From Bog-793 sp963785415 (GTDB lineage: Bacteria > Actinomycetota > Acidimicrobiia > Acidimicrobiales > Bog-793): a stretch of DNA of 64,000 nucleotides. Shown piece by piece: positions 18,946 to 29,020 of the stretch (position 1 is the stretch's first letter; the number at the start of each line of letters is the position of its first letter). Both the position numbers and the translations under genes were made by a program. Where the stretch lies: the NCBI GenBank assembly GCA_963785415.1, contig CAWAVB010000001.1, forward strand, positions 1,240,001-1,304,000, written 5' to 3'. The notes below the pieces were generated by a model that worked only from the letters and a program-made list of their open reading frames with translations, searched no databases and was not told where the DNA came from.

Positions 18946-21593
18946 TCACCCGGTGCCGGGGCTCGGGTGATGGACGTAGCGGGCCGCCCGCCGACGCATG
19001 CCGCGCTCGACCCGCTCGGCGCGGGTGAGGACGGACCGCGGGCTTCGGGCGTGAGGCGCGCGGTGAAAGCGCGTCTTCGCGACCTCGACGAGCACGAGGT
19101 AGACGACGACCATCGCGAACAGCCAGAGGAAGAACGCGATCGGCAAGGGCTTGAACCCCAGCCACCTGGCGAGCCCGGTGTACGGCAGGACCGCACCGAT
19201 GAGCGCCGCCCCGGTCGGCACCGTGAGCATCGCCAAGCTGGGACGGCTCTTCAGGAAGGGGATCCGGCGGGTCCGGATCACGTAGATGACGAGGGTCTGC
19301 GTGGCGATCGACTCGACGAACCAGCCGGATCGGAACTCGACGTGGTTGGCGTGGAGCACCCAGAGCATCACCCCGAACGTGACGAAGTCGAAGATCGAGC
19401 TGACGGGGCCGAACACGGACATGAAACGACGGATGAACTTCATGTCCCAGGCCGCCGGTCGGGCGAGCGCCTCGGGATCGACTCGGTCCGTCGGAATCAC
19501 GAGCTGCCCGGCGTTGTACAGCAGGTTGTTGAGGAGGATCTGCGAAGGCAACATCGGCAGGAACGTCAGGAAGATCGACGCGCCTGCGGCACTGAACATG
19601 TTGCCGAAGTTGGAGGACGTCGCCATGAGGACGTACTTCATCGTGTTGGCGAAGATGCGGCGGCCCTCCATGACGCCTTCCGCCAGCACGCCGAGGTCCT
19701 TGTCGAGCAGCACCACGTCGGCGGCTTCCTTGGCGACGTCGGTCCCCGAGTCCACGGAGATGCCGACGTCCGCGTGGTGCAGTGCGACGGCGTCGTTCAC
19801 GCCGTCGCCGAGGAACGCCACGTCCTTGCCGGTGCGGCGCGCCGCCCTGATGATCCGCGACTTTTCGTCTGGGCCGATCCGCGCGAAGACAGTCGTCACC
19901 TGGATCGCCGCCTCGAGATGGGCGTCGTCGAGTGCCTTGACCTCGGCGCCGCTCAGCACGCCGGTGCAGGCGAGCCCGATCTCCGAGCACACCTTGGCGG
20001 CAACGAGACCGTTGTCGCCGGTGATGACCTTGACTTCGACACCGAGTCGTTCGAGCTGGGCGATGGAGCTGCCCGCGTCAGCTTTCGGCCGGTCGGCGAA
20101 GGTGAGGAATCCCTCGAAGGTCAGCCCCTTCTCGTCACCCGCGGTGGGCGTCCCGACGGAGCCCGCGGGGCGGGAGGCCACCGCGACCACCCGGGCCCCG
20201 TCGTTGAAGAGGGACTCGAGCGTTTGGTGGGCCGTGCCGGGCACCGCCGCGCACCGGTCGAGCACCACCTCGGGTGCCCCCTTGGTCACGAGCAACGGGC
20301 CGTCGTCGTGGCCGGCGACGACGACGGAGGCGAGCTGGCGCTCGTGGTCGAAAGGAAGCACACCGAGTCGGCGATAGGAGGCCGCCTCGGCGGCGACCGG
20401 CCCGTTCGCCGCCGCCCCAGGCGCGGACCACAGCGCCTGGTCCAGCGCGTTCCCCCGACCGGTCCCTCGGGTGTGACGGCCGCCTCGTTGCACACAAGCC
20501 CGAGGAGGAGCGCACGCTCGCTCGCCGTGCCGTCGGCGGCGAGCGCGCTCTGGAAGGTGATCTTCCCCTCCGTGAGGGTACCGGTCTTGTCCGTGAAAAG
20601 GATCTCGATGTTCCCCAGGTCCTCGATGGCGACGAGACGCTTCACGAGCACTTTCTTCGCGGTGAGTGCCTTGGACCCGGCCGAGAGGCTGACAGTCACG
20701 ATCGCCGGCATCATCTCGGGCGCGATCCCGACGGCGATCGCCAGCGAGAAGAGCAGCGCGTCGATGAGCGGTCGGGCGAGCGCGACGTTGATGACGAAGA
20801 TGCAGCCAGTGAGGACTGCCGCCACCACGAAAAGGAACCGGGAGAAACGCGCAAGGCCGGTCTCGAACGCCGTCTGGTTGTGCCGTTCGGTCAGTCCCGC
20901 GGCGATCTGCCCGAAGGCGGTGCGGTTCCCGGTCCGCACGACAACCCCGAGGCCCGATCCCTGCTGGACGATCGTCCCCATGAAGGCGCAACCCGGCTGG
21001 TCCTGCGGCTCGTGGCCCGTGACGGCGGCCACGGACTTCGCGACCGGCAACGACTCGCCCGTCAGCACGCCTTCGTCGCACTCGAGCTCCTCGACCTCGA
21101 CCAGGCGGAGGTCGGCCGGCACGAGAGCACCGACGCGAAGCGACACGACGTCGCCAGGCACGAGGTCCGTCACCGGGACCCGGCTCGTCTTGCCGTCCCG
21201 GTGGACCTCGGCCTCCTGGCGGATCTTGGCGCGCAGCGCCGCCATCGCCATCTCCGCCCGGTATTCGTTGAAAAATCCCAGGCCGACGCTCAACGCGACG
21301 ATCACCGCGATGATCACGGCGTTCGTGCCGCCACCGGTCAGTCCCGAGACGAGGGCGGCGCCGAGCAACAGGAGCAGGATCGGGTTCCGGATCTGGCGGA
21401 ACAGAACCGCCGACGGCCGCACCCGATGCGTGCCGAACGCGTTCGGCCCGTACTGCGCGAGCCGCTGGGCGACGACCGCCGGTGAGAGCCCGTTCGGGCC
21501 GCTTCCGAGACGCCTCAGCACCTCCTCGGGGCTCAGCGCTGCGGCGTCGTCCAGTTCCAGATCGGCGCCCCGGGGTGGTGACTCGACGGCCAC
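18946..21593 (-). pseudogene. Mg2+-importing-type P-type ATPase (MgtA/MgtB-like) split by one frameshift
   Basis: Two adjoining frames together make a complete P-type ATPase of about 882 residues. The first frame (from GTG 21593) has the cation-ATPase N-domain, FNEYRAEMAMAAL, TGESLPVAKS and the phosphorylation motif FTDKTGTLTEG near residue 335, and runs to VTPEGPVGG. The protein then continues in the next frame as GNALDQALW, with the hinge GDGVNDAVALHHADVGISV and six C-terminal membrane segments. The switch is at a run of five G (minus strand, near 20451-20455); a sixth G would restore GGNALDQALW in one frame. It may be an assembly error, a recent pseudogene or -1 slippage. The protein would import Mg2+ with ATP. 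Confidence 0.85.
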
Positions 21594-21970
21594 GGCGACA
21601 GTCTTGCCGAGACAGGAGGCCGAGAAGGACCATCCCGCGCTACGCGCCGCGACGAGCCAGCGCCGCAGCGCGATCCGAAGGGCTTCTGCCCAATGCGGCG
21701 TGCACCGATGCCCGAAGGTCGCGGCGCATTCGCGGCGGCTCGGGACAGCCGAACATCCGTTGCGTCATGATGACGACGACGTTGGTGCAATCGAAACGAG
21801 CTGCTCTGTGTGAAAGCGCTTGGCCGAGACCTGGCCGATCACCCAGACGGTCTCGATGCCGATCCCGGCGATCGTCGCCCCCCTTTCACCGCTCTCTATA
21901 CATATGGACCCGATATATGTGGGCCCGATCCGTGGTCCGACCGAATCCGTCGCGTCCCGGGGTCAGTCCG
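21594..21970. other. Upstream region of the P-type ATPase gene
   Basis: About 375 bases without a gene. An AT-rich inverted repeat, ACATAT (21901-21906) with ATATGT close by (21915-21920), stands out in GC-rich DNA and could be an operator or a terminator of the VOC gene. I see no M-box riboswitch features. Confidence 0.35.
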
Positions 21971-22399
21971 TCACGGATGGCCGTCTTCCGGCGAGACGTC
22001 CCGGATGCGCTGAGCGAAGGTCCAGAGCTGACCTTCGGGGTCCTTCGCGGTGTAGTTGCGGTCGCCGTAGGTTTGATCGGCGAGTTCTGTCACGATCTGG
22101 GCGCCCGCCGTTTTGGCGCCAGCGTGATGGGCGTCGACGTCGTCGACATACACATAGGTCATCGCAGTCGGGCCCCCGAGACGCACGGGGTTCCGGTACT
22201 CGGGTCCCGGGGTGCCCATCATGACCACCCCGTCGCCGAGCTCGGCCTCGGCGTGGATCGACCTGCCGTCCGGTCCCGGCATCCGGTACCGCTCGGTGAA
22301 ACCGAAGGCCCTGACGATGAACTCGAGGGCGCCATCAGTGTCCTCGTAGAACAGGTACGGCGTGACCCGGGGGAAACCCTCCGGGGGATTGTCGGCCAC
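21971..22399 (-). CDS. VOC (glyoxalase/bleomycin-resistance) family protein
   Basis: A 142-residue single-module VOC protein with TPYLFYEDTDGALEFIVRAFGF at the N-terminus and the paired strand YTAKDPEGQLWTFAQ near the end, the usual PhnB-like layout. A metal-binding His/Glu set is plausible (HAEAEL, DPEG). VOC proteins range from isomerases and dioxygenases to resistance proteins; the substrate is unknown. GTG 22399. It is followed at its 5' side by a second VOC protein gene on the same strand (138 bases apart). Confidence 0.85.
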   Translation of the reverse strand: MADNPPEGFPRVTPYLFYEDTDGALEFIVRAFGFTERYRMPGPDGRSIHAEAELGDGVVMMGTPGPEYRNPVRLGGPTAMTYVYVDDVDAHHAGAKTAGAQIVTELADQTYGDRNYTAKDPEGQLWTFAQRIRDVSPEDGHP

Positions 22400-22536
22400 G
22401 ACGAGCCTCCTGTCTCTCGGCTACCCGAGGACCATGGCCGCTGACGGATCTCCCGGCTGCGTCCGGGAGCGATCAGCCTCGCGACGGGGAACCATCGCCA
22501 ATACCGCGCGATCGCGAGCGTCCGAGACCGAACCAG

Positions 22537-23007
22537 TCACCCTGCGGCTGCAGCTTCCAGCTCGCCGATATCGAACTTGACCATCCGCAGCACCGCCTGC
22601 ATGACCCTGTTGGCCCGCTCGACGTCGCCTGCCTCCATCAGTTCGCCGAGGCGACTGGGGACCACCTGCCAGGACACACCGAATCGGTCGGTGAGCCAGC
22701 CGCACTGCATCGGCTCACCGCCTTCGAGGAGCCGGTCCCAATAGTGGTCGATCTCTGCCTGGGTCTCACAGGTGATGACGAACGAGACGGCAGGCGTGAG
22801 ATGGAAGTTCGGCCCTCCGTTCAGCGCCATGAACGGATTGCCGTCAAGCTCGAAGTTCACCACCATCGTCGAACCTTGTTCGCCCGGAGTGTCGGGACCG
22901 AAATCGCTGTGGCCGAGTCGCCTCGAGTTCGGGAAGATCGAGAGGTAGTGGTCGACGGCCGCGTCGGCGGTGCCGTCGAACCACAGGCAGGGCATGATCG
23001 GAGTCAT
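22537..23007 (-). CDS. PhnB-like VOC protein (3-demethylubiquinone methyltransferase-like domain)
   Basis: A 156-residue protein of the PF06983 type, starting PIMPCLWFDGTADAAVDHYLSIFPNS, then FELDGNPFMALNGGP, AVSFVITCETQAEIDHYWDRL, GGEPMQCGWLTDRFGVSWQVVP, and a C-terminal helix RANRVMQAVLRM. These motifs are highly typical of this subfamily, whose members have no proven general function despite the methyltransferase name. ATG 23007. It shares strand and fold with the neighbouring VOC gene. Confidence 0.88.
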   Translation of the reverse strand: MTPIMPCLWFDGTADAAVDHYLSIFPNSRRLGHSDFGPDTPGEQGSTMVVNFELDGNPFMALNGGPNFHLTPAVSFVITCETQAEIDHYWDRLLEGGEPMQCGWLTDRFGVSWQVVPSRLGELMEAGDVERANRVMQAVLRMVKFDIGELEAAAAG

Positions 23008-23178
23008 TCAGGCATCGTAGGAGCGGTGCCGCGAATTCATACCGCCCGGACGCACCGTTCTCAGTTCCCGTGCCGGACGCCATCGACCTCGGGGTCCGTC
23101 CCACCGGTGGCCGCGCGCGGAAAACCGGGTGCCGGGTGTCGCTCCGTGAACGAACGTCCCGAGGCGCAGTTCGCGAGG

Positions 23179-24183
23179 TCAGGGTGCGGTCGCGACACGG
23201 ACGGCCCCGGCGAACTCGTCCCACAACGGCGAGGACGTCATCGGGATCATCTTGATCGAAGCGCCCGTGTAGGGCGCATCGATCATGAAGCCGCGACCGA
23301 CGTAGACCGCGACGTGGTGGATGCGGCCCACACCGCCCGGCCCAGCAAAAAAGAGGAGATCGCCCGGCCGCAGATCGGCGAGGGCGACCCGGTGGCCCGC
23401 ACGCCACTGGTCCCGGGTGTCGCGAGGAAGGATGCGCCCGAAGCGGGCGAACAGGGAGTAGACGAGGCCGGAACAGTCGTAACCGAAGGCGCTCGTCCCT
23501 CCCCACAGGTACGCCATCCCGAGGAAGCGGTGCGCCTCGGCGGCGATCGCCGATCCCGACACCGCACCCTGGTGCACCGGCCGGACGGCGGACGCCGAGA
23601 TCGCGCCCGATTCGCCCCCCGGCAGTCCGACGATGACGTAGCCCGGCGCCGATCCGACGACGGGCAGCTCCGTGTCGTAGCTCAGAAGGAACCGCCGGAC
23701 GCCGACGGTTCCGTCCACCGCGACGTGCAGCCAGGCACGCGGCACGCCGACGATCACCTGCCGTCGACCGACGGGTGGGGCGACGCCGCTCAACTGGATG
23801 CTCGGAACCCAGCCGGTGATGCCCCGGGGATACCCCGATCCACGTTGGTTCGGGACCTCGATGAGGCTCCACTGTCCCCGGTGCCCCTCGACGAGGACCT
23901 TCCCGCCAAAGAGGACCTGCGTCTTGATCCGGCTGTCGAGTCCGAGACGCTCGGCGACGCTCAACCGGTCCAGCCAGACCTCGATCCGCGCCGGGTCCCC
24001 GAGCGCCGCCCAGTCGATCGGCCGTGGGCTTGCAGGCTGGTACCACACCGTCGCCACCGACACCTGCACCCACGCCGGCGCGGCGGTCGCGTCTGCACCG
24101 GAGGCACTCGCCGACGGGCCGAGCACGGCGAGCAGGGAAAAGGCGAGACCGATTGGAATCCATCGGGGCGCGCGGATGCCCAA
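23179..24183 (-). CDS. Secreted NlpC/P60 cell-wall endopeptidase with SH3-like domains
   Basis: A 334-residue exported hydrolase. Signal peptide about residues 1-28 (IPIGLAFSLLAVLGPSASASG). A middle part of two SH3-like modules contains GITGWVPSIQL. The C-terminal NlpC/P60 domain (about 215-334) has the catalytic cysteine in YDCSGLVYSLF, the histidine in HHVAVYVG and the third polar residue near DAPYTG. The arrangement resembles YkfC/gamma-D-glutamyl-diamino acid endopeptidases that trim peptidoglycan stem peptides. The start is TTG 24183 (MGIRAPRW), since no ATG or GTG fits before the signal peptide. Confidence 0.9.
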   Translation of the reverse strand: MGIRAPRWIPIGLAFSLLAVLGPSASASGADATAAPAWVQVSVATVWYQPASPRPIDWAALGDPARIEVWLDRLSVAERLGLDSRIKTQVLFGGKVLVEGHRGQWSLIEVPNQRGSGYPRGITGWVPSIQLSGVAPPVGRRQVIVGVPRAWLHVAVDGTVGVRRFLLSYDTELPVVGSAPGYVIVGLPGGESGAISASAVRPVHQGAVSGSAIAAEAHRFLGMAYLWGGTSAFGYDCSGLVYSLFARFGRILPRDTRDQWRAGHRVALADLRPGDLLFFAGPGGVGRIHHVAVYVGRGFMIDAPYTGASIKMIPMTSSPLWDEFAGAVRVATAP

Positions 24184-24470
24184 TGATGGCCGATCACCGG
24201 AGCGGGACGGCCGCGGCCACCGGAGCGAGCGGTGGTCGCCGGGCCGGCCAGCGGGGCGAACGCGGAAGCTGCTCCTTTTGTGCTCGGCCAGGCATCACGC
24301 GGCTCGGTGAGAGGCGTTCCAGATACCTGGTCACCTGATAGGAAATGTTGTGCGCCCAGTTACAGGTGTCGCCCCCGCGCCGTCGAAGCCGAAGGCACGA
24401 TCGTCGGCCCGCGCATACCATGCCACTCACCGTCTGCTCCCAGGAATCGAACGACCGGCAAAGGGGACGC
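24184..24470. other. Divergent intergenic region
   Basis: About 290 bases between the NlpC/P60 gene and the beta-propeller gene. No gene seen. It presumably holds both promoters. Confidence 0.35.
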
Positions 24471-25739
24471 GTGCGCACGCTCGAGCAACCGAAACGAACA
24501 GGGCATCGGGTGCGGCTGTATTTCGCGACCCCGCTCGCCGCGACCCTCTTGGCGGGTGGACTGTCGATCGTCGTGCTCGCACTGGGGAGCTCGCCCGCGT
24601 CGCCGACCCTCGCCTCGCCGAATCGGGGCACGACCAACGCTCCCGCAGCCTCAGTGCGCGCCGGGATGGCGCGCTCGGTCACGACGACCACGTCACCGTT
24701 CCGGCGCGTACCACCGGGGAAGCCCGCGGACGAGCGGCAGCTAGCGCTCATCGACACGATCGGCGGTGACATCTCCCCGAAGTCGGTCGACGCCTCGGAC
24801 ACCGGGCTCGTCTTCGCCCAGAACATGATGTACCGCCACACGGTCACCGTCTACGACAGCAACAGACGTCTCGTCTCGACGATCCCCGACACCGTCAACA
24901 TGGCCCAGTTCGGCTTCCCGGGCCATCCCGGAATCACCCACGGCGCACCGGTCGAGGCGGCGTTCTCGCCGAACGCGCGCTACGTCTACGTCTCGAATTA
25001 CTCCATGTACGGAGTGGGATTCGGGCCCGAGGGGAGTGACACCTGTACGCCGGAGTCCGCCGCGGCGGCCGGTGACACGAACAGCTACGTGTACCGCATC
25101 AACACGCGCACGCTGCGGATCGACCAGGTGATCGAGGTCGGCCTCGTGCCGAAGTTCCTCGCCGTGACACCTGGCGACCGCTACCTCCTCGTGTCCAACT
25201 GGTGCTCGTGGAACCTCAGCATCGTCAACGTGGCGACCCACAAGCAGGTTCGCGTGCTCCCGATGGGCGCGTACCCCCGCGGTATCGCGATCTCGCCGGA
25301 CTCGTCGACCGCCTACGTCGCGATCATGGGGAGCGACGACATCGTCAAGGTCAATCTGCGAACGCTCTCGGCCGAAGGCTCGTTCTACGTCGGGGACAAC
25401 CCCCGGCATGTCGTCATCAGTCCCGACGGGCGGTACCTCTACGTCTCGCTGAATGCGCCCGGTGACGTGGTGAAGGTGGACCTCTCCGACGACCGGGTCG
25501 TCGCCGAAGTCCACACCGGGGCGGACTGCCGGTCGCTGGCGATCTCGACCGACGGTACCGCGCTCTACGTCGTGAACTACCTGTCGGACACGATGACCAA
25601 GCTGCGCGCGTCCGATCTCGCCGTCCTCCAGACGGTCTCGACCGGCGTGAACCCGGTCGGCATCACCTACGACGCGACGACCGGGGACGTCTGGGTCGCG
25701 GTCTACACCGGCGAGATCCTCGTCTACGCCGACCGCTGA
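24471..25739 (+). CDS. Membrane-anchored or secreted YVTN-type beta-propeller protein
   Basis: A 422-residue protein from GTG 24471 (AAAGGGG just upstream). An N-terminal hydrophobic segment (about residues 20-42, ATPLAATLLAGGLSIVVLALG) is followed by a Thr/Ser/Pro-rich linker. About seven propeller blades carry repeats of the form ...PRGIAISPDSSTAYVA..., ...RHVVISPDGRYLYVS..., ...CRSLAISTDGTALYVVN... These seven-bladed repeats act as extracellular interaction or surface-layer scaffolds. The frame is open upstream to 24345, but that segment is unlike a protein N-terminus. No catalytic residues are evident. Confidence 0.82.
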   Translation: MRTLEQPKRTGHRVRLYFATPLAATLLAGGLSIVVLALGSSPASPTLASPNRGTTNAPAASVRAGMARSVTTTTSPFRRVPPGKPADERQLALIDTIGGDISPKSVDASDTGLVFAQNMMYRHTVTVYDSNRRLVSTIPDTVNMAQFGFPGHPGITHGAPVEAAFSPNARYVYVSNYSMYGVGFGPEGSDTCTPESAAAAGDTNSYVYRINTRTLRIDQVIEVGLVPKFLAVTPGDRYLLVSNWCSWNLSIVNVATHKQVRVLPMGAYPRGIAISPDSSTAYVAIMGSDDIVKVNLRTLSAEGSFYVGDNPRHVVISPDGRYLYVSLNAPGDVVKVDLSDDRVVAEVHTGADCRSLAISTDGTALYVVNYLSDTMTKLRASDLAVLQTVSTGVNPVGITYDATTGDVWVAVYTGEILVYADR

Positions 25740-25807
25740 GCCCCGGCGCCTCGCCGCGCCCGCCGTCCGGCTCCCGGGCCCGGTCGGGCGCGGGTAGCTT
25801 CGCACCG

Positions 25808-26902
25808 ATGAGCGAAGCACTGCTGCCCACCGACCGGCCGACGAGGGTCGGGATCGTCGGCCTCGGCCGGATCTATGACCTCAACGTCACGGCCTACCGG
25901 GACTTCCCCGAAGCTGAGGTCGTGGCGCTGTGCGACCTCGACGAGGCGAAGGTCACCGCCCGGGCGGCCGAATGGCCGGACGCCGGGCGCTACACGGACC
26001 TGGACCGGTTCCTCGCGCACGACATGGACGTCGTCGAGGTGCTCGTCCCGTCGCCGCTTCACCGCGAGGTCACCTGCGCCGCCCTGGGCGCCGGTTTCCA
26101 CGTGAACCTGCAGAAACCGATGGCGGCGAACCTCGCCGAGGCCGACGAGATGATCAGGGCCGCGACGCGCGCCGGCCGGGTGCTACGCGTGATGGAGAAC
26201 TACATCTTCTACGAGCCGCTCCGCGTCCTGCGCCGGATCGTCGAATCAGGCGAGATCGGTGATCCCACGGGGTTCCACATGAAGATGGTCGCCACGGGCA
26301 AAGGCGGATGGGACGTCCCGTTCGAGACCTGGCTGTGGCAGTTCGAACAGGCCAAGGACGTCGGCGGGATCCTCGTGTACGACGACGGTTGGCACAAGTT
26401 CTCCGTCGCGCTCTGGCTCTTCGGCCCGGTCGCCGAGGTCATGGCCTGGATCGGCGAGACCGAGATCGGGCCGGGCTTTTCGATCGACGCGCCGACGACC
26501 GTGATGTGGAACCACGAGAGCGGCCTGCGGGGGGTCTGGGACGTCACCTTCGGGATCGACATGCTCACGCCCTCGAAGTACTACTCGAGCGACGAGCGGT
26601 TCGAGGTCCAGGGAACGAAGGGATTCGCGCGGGTCAATCGGTGCACCGCCCGAGTCCGCCAGGAGCCGTCCGTCGAGGTCTACGTCGATGGCGAGTCGCG
26701 GACCTACCACGCCCTCGACGACGACTGGGGGTCGTCGTTCCGCGATTCCAGCCGTCAGTACATCCGCTGGCTGCGCGGCGACCCCGCGGGTGAGCTCCTC
26801 TGGTCGGCGGTCGAGGCACGCGCGGTGATGCAGTTCCTCACTGCGGCACGGGAGTCCTCACGGCGGAACGCGCCGGTCCGGATCGGCGAGATCGGGCCGT
26901 GA
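25808..26902 (+). CDS. Gfo/Idh/MocA-family NAD(P)-dependent oxidoreductase
   Basis: A 364-residue protein. The N-terminal Rossmann domain has VGIVGLGRIYDLNVTAY and VVALCDLDEAK, with the active-site loop LVPSPLHREVTCAALGAGFHVNLQKPMAANLAEAD, where the EKP lysine is in QKP. The C-terminal alpha/beta domain includes GGILVYDDGWHKF, matching the GG.....D.G.H substrate motif. The family oxidises or reduces sugars, inositols and related compounds; the substrate is unknown. ATG 25808; not obviously in an operon. Confidence 0.9.
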   Translation: MSEALLPTDRPTRVGIVGLGRIYDLNVTAYRDFPEAEVVALCDLDEAKVTARAAEWPDAGRYTDLDRFLAHDMDVVEVLVPSPLHREVTCAALGAGFHVNLQKPMAANLAEADEMIRAATRAGRVLRVMENYIFYEPLRVLRRIVESGEIGDPTGFHMKMVATGKGGWDVPFETWLWQFEQAKDVGGILVYDDGWHKFSVALWLFGPVAEVMAWIGETEIGPGFSIDAPTTVMWNHESGLRGVWDVTFGIDMLTPSKYYSSDERFEVQGTKGFARVNRCTARVRQEPSVEVYVDGESRTYHALDDDWGSSFRDSSRQYIRWLRGDPAGELLWSAVEARAVMQFLTAARESSRRNAPVRIGEIGP

Positions 26903-27037
26903 CGACCCGCCGCGCGTCGACGCCACCGTCGGAACCCGACTGATCGCCCGAAGCCGGTCCCGGTCGCTGAGGGCACCTTCGCTCCCGCGCCGGCGAACCC
27001 GGCCCCATAACCCGGTGTGCCCGCACACACGCGACGG

Positions 27038-29020
27038 TCAGCGCGGCACCGACCGGACGGCCTCGCGCGCCAGCCTCCCCGCGTGGAACCAGACGTCGAC
27101 GCCCCCGATCTCAGTGGGCGCGCCGAGCGCGCGCTCGAACAGCGCGAGCGCGAGCGCGGGCCGGCTCCCGGCCGGGTCGAAGACGACCGTGCCGATCCCG
27201 TAGCGACGAACGTACAGACGCAGGTCGGCGACCAGGCGTCCGTTGAGGGTCGGCGTGGTCTTGGGGTGCGGGCTGCTGTTGCCCAACTCAGCCCAGGCGA
27301 GGAACTCCTGGACGCGGACCGGAGGGAGCGCCGGCGGACGGGAGCGAACCGTCCCGTTCGGGCCCGGGATGAGCGCGTAGCCGCCGACGAGCTTCCAGCG
27401 GAAAAGGACCGCCTCCTGCCAGAGCATCGCCTGGTCGTCGGGCGTCACCGCGAACGGGTAGGTGAGCACGATGCTCCCGACGGGGATCTGCTCCTCCGCC
27501 GGCGAGGCAAAGAACTGCGGCGTCGAGACGCGCACCGGGGTCGTCGGCGTCGGCCAGGCCGGCAGGAGCGAGACGAGCGCGAAGGCGCCCACGGCCGCGA
27601 CGAGCGACTGGGCCGTCGTTCTCGAGGTGATGGCCCGGAGCCATCGCCTCGGCCGCGCGTGGACGGCAACCCCCTTGGCCCAAGCGTGCGACGCCCCCGC
27701 GCGTGCACCTTGGGCGATGCCGAGCGCCACGACCGCGGCCACGAAGAACTGCTCATAGAGCGAGAAGCGCGCCGGCAGGATGTTGCCGAGATACGGGAGG
27801 CGTCCGATCGCGTCAAAGGGGAGTGGTACCCCGGTCCGGTGGTTGGCGACCAGGAGCTCGGGCCCGAGCGAGAGCACGTAGGCGACGAACACGAGCGACC
27901 CGGCGAGAAGGATCCCGCAGTCACGGCGATAGCGGACGAGCAGCCAGACGACGAGGAGCACGAGGGCGACCCCGAGGTAACTGCCGTTCTCGCCGAACCC
28001 GTGTGCGAACTTGTCGCCGAGACTCACGAGCGCGCTCGGTCCGAGGAGTTGCGCCGACGTCGGGACGATCGGACCGAGCAGGTCGATCCGGTAGGGGTTG
28101 CCGATCAGCTGGACGGGTCCGCGAAAGCGCAGCGGACCGGCGAGGAAGTAGTAGATCGGATAGCCGAGCAGCACCCCGGCGACCAGGACCGCGGGGCCGA
28201 GCGCGCGCAGGGCGTGGCGCAACCGACGACGATCGACCGAGCGACGCCGGGCGACAAAAAGGATCACCGCGGCCACGACCGCCACGACGGCGGCGGCGGA
28301 GAGGATCTCGGAGGAGATGAGGTACTGCGCCGCCACGAGCAACCCGAGAGCGACGCCCCACCGCCGCGCGCTCGAGCGCTGTTCGACGAGAACCTCGTAG
28401 AGAGCCATCAAGATGAGCGGAGGAAACGGTACGAAGGCCAGGTTCAGGTGCCTGAATCCTTCGCCGACGACGTACGGCGAGAATCCGTAGAGCAGCCCCC
28501 CGCAAGCAGAGCCCAGATTCGATCTCGTCCACCGACGTAACACGAAGAAAGCCGCCGTCGCGGAAGCGGGGAAGGCAAGCCAGATGAGGAAGCCGAAGCT
28601 CGCCACCGAACCGGCGACGAACGTGATCGGAGCGGCGAGGAGCCCGAGAAGCGGCATCTCGGTGTTAATCGCGAGATTCGCTCCGCTCGGCTGATCGATC
28701 CAGTTCGTGAAGAACGGGTTGTGGCCGTGCACGATCGCCCAGGGCACCCAGCCGAGGAACCACGACTGTTGGACAGGATCTCCGCACGCGCACCGCGCTC
28801 CGACGAGACGACTCGGGTCACCCGGCCAGGCCGGCAGGTAGGCGATCAGGCTGATTGCGACATAGCCGAGGATCACAACGATCGCGAACCGAGCCGGCGC
28901 GATGCGGTCGATGCGGGCGAGCACACGACGCAGGTCGAGAGACGAGCCGGTCGGCACCGAGGCTGAACCGCGAAGAGGCCCTGTTTCTGGCGGGTCAGCT
29001 GTGTGTTCCATCACCGGCAT
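27038..29020 (-). CDS. Large polytopic membrane protein, probable GT-C-type glycosyltransferase
   Basis: A 660-residue protein with about 12 hydrophobic segments (residues 45-500) and a soluble C-terminal region. The first extracytoplasmic loop contains CACGDPVQQSWFLGWVPWAIVHGHNPFFTNWIDQP, a DxxQ-type loop seen in uncharacterised actinobacterial and archaeal GT-C-like proteins. ATG 29020. The N-terminal 30 residues are polar. Function is not established; lipid-linked sugar transfer is an inference from topology and loop residues. Not related closely to the other large membrane protein in this window beyond fold type. Confidence 0.78.
   Translation of the reverse strand: MPVMEHTADPPETGPLRGSASVPTGSSLDLRRVLARIDRIAPARFAIVVILGYVAISLIAYLPAWPGDPSRLVGARCACGDPVQQSWFLGWVPWAIVHGHNPFFTNWIDQPSGANLAINTEMPLLGLLAAPITFVAGSVASFGFLIWLAFPASATAAFFVLRRWTRSNLGSACGGLLYGFSPYVVGEGFRHLNLAFVPFPPLILMALYEVLVEQRSSARRWGVALGLLVAAQYLISSEILSAAAVVAVVAAVILFVARRRSVDRRRLRHALRALGPAVLVAGVLLGYPIYYFLAGPLRFRGPVQLIGNPYRIDLLGPIVPTSAQLLGPSALVSLGDKFAHGFGENGSYLGVALVLLVVWLLVRYRRDCGILLAGSLVFVAYVLSLGPELLVANHRTGVPLPFDAIGRLPYLGNILPARFSLYEQFFVAAVVALGIAQGARAGASHAWAKGVAVHARPRRWLRAITSRTTAQSLVAAVGAFALVSLLPAWPTPTTPVRVSTPQFFASPAEEQIPVGSIVLTYPFAVTPDDQAMLWQEAVLFRWKLVGGYALIPGPNGTVRSRPPALPPVRVQEFLAWAELGNSSPHPKTTPTLNGRLVADLRLYVRRYGIGTVVFDPAGSRPALALALFERALGAPTEIGGVDVWFHAGRLAREAVRSVPR

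Noticed and set aside
18871..21813. 980-residue plus-strand frame opposite the P-type ATPase
   Set aside because: Low-complexity shadow; the minus strand carries clear ATPase motifs in two adjoining frames.
21594..21970. M-box Mg2+ riboswitch before the P-type ATPase gene
   Set aside because: The position would fit, but I could not recognise the conserved helices or loops.
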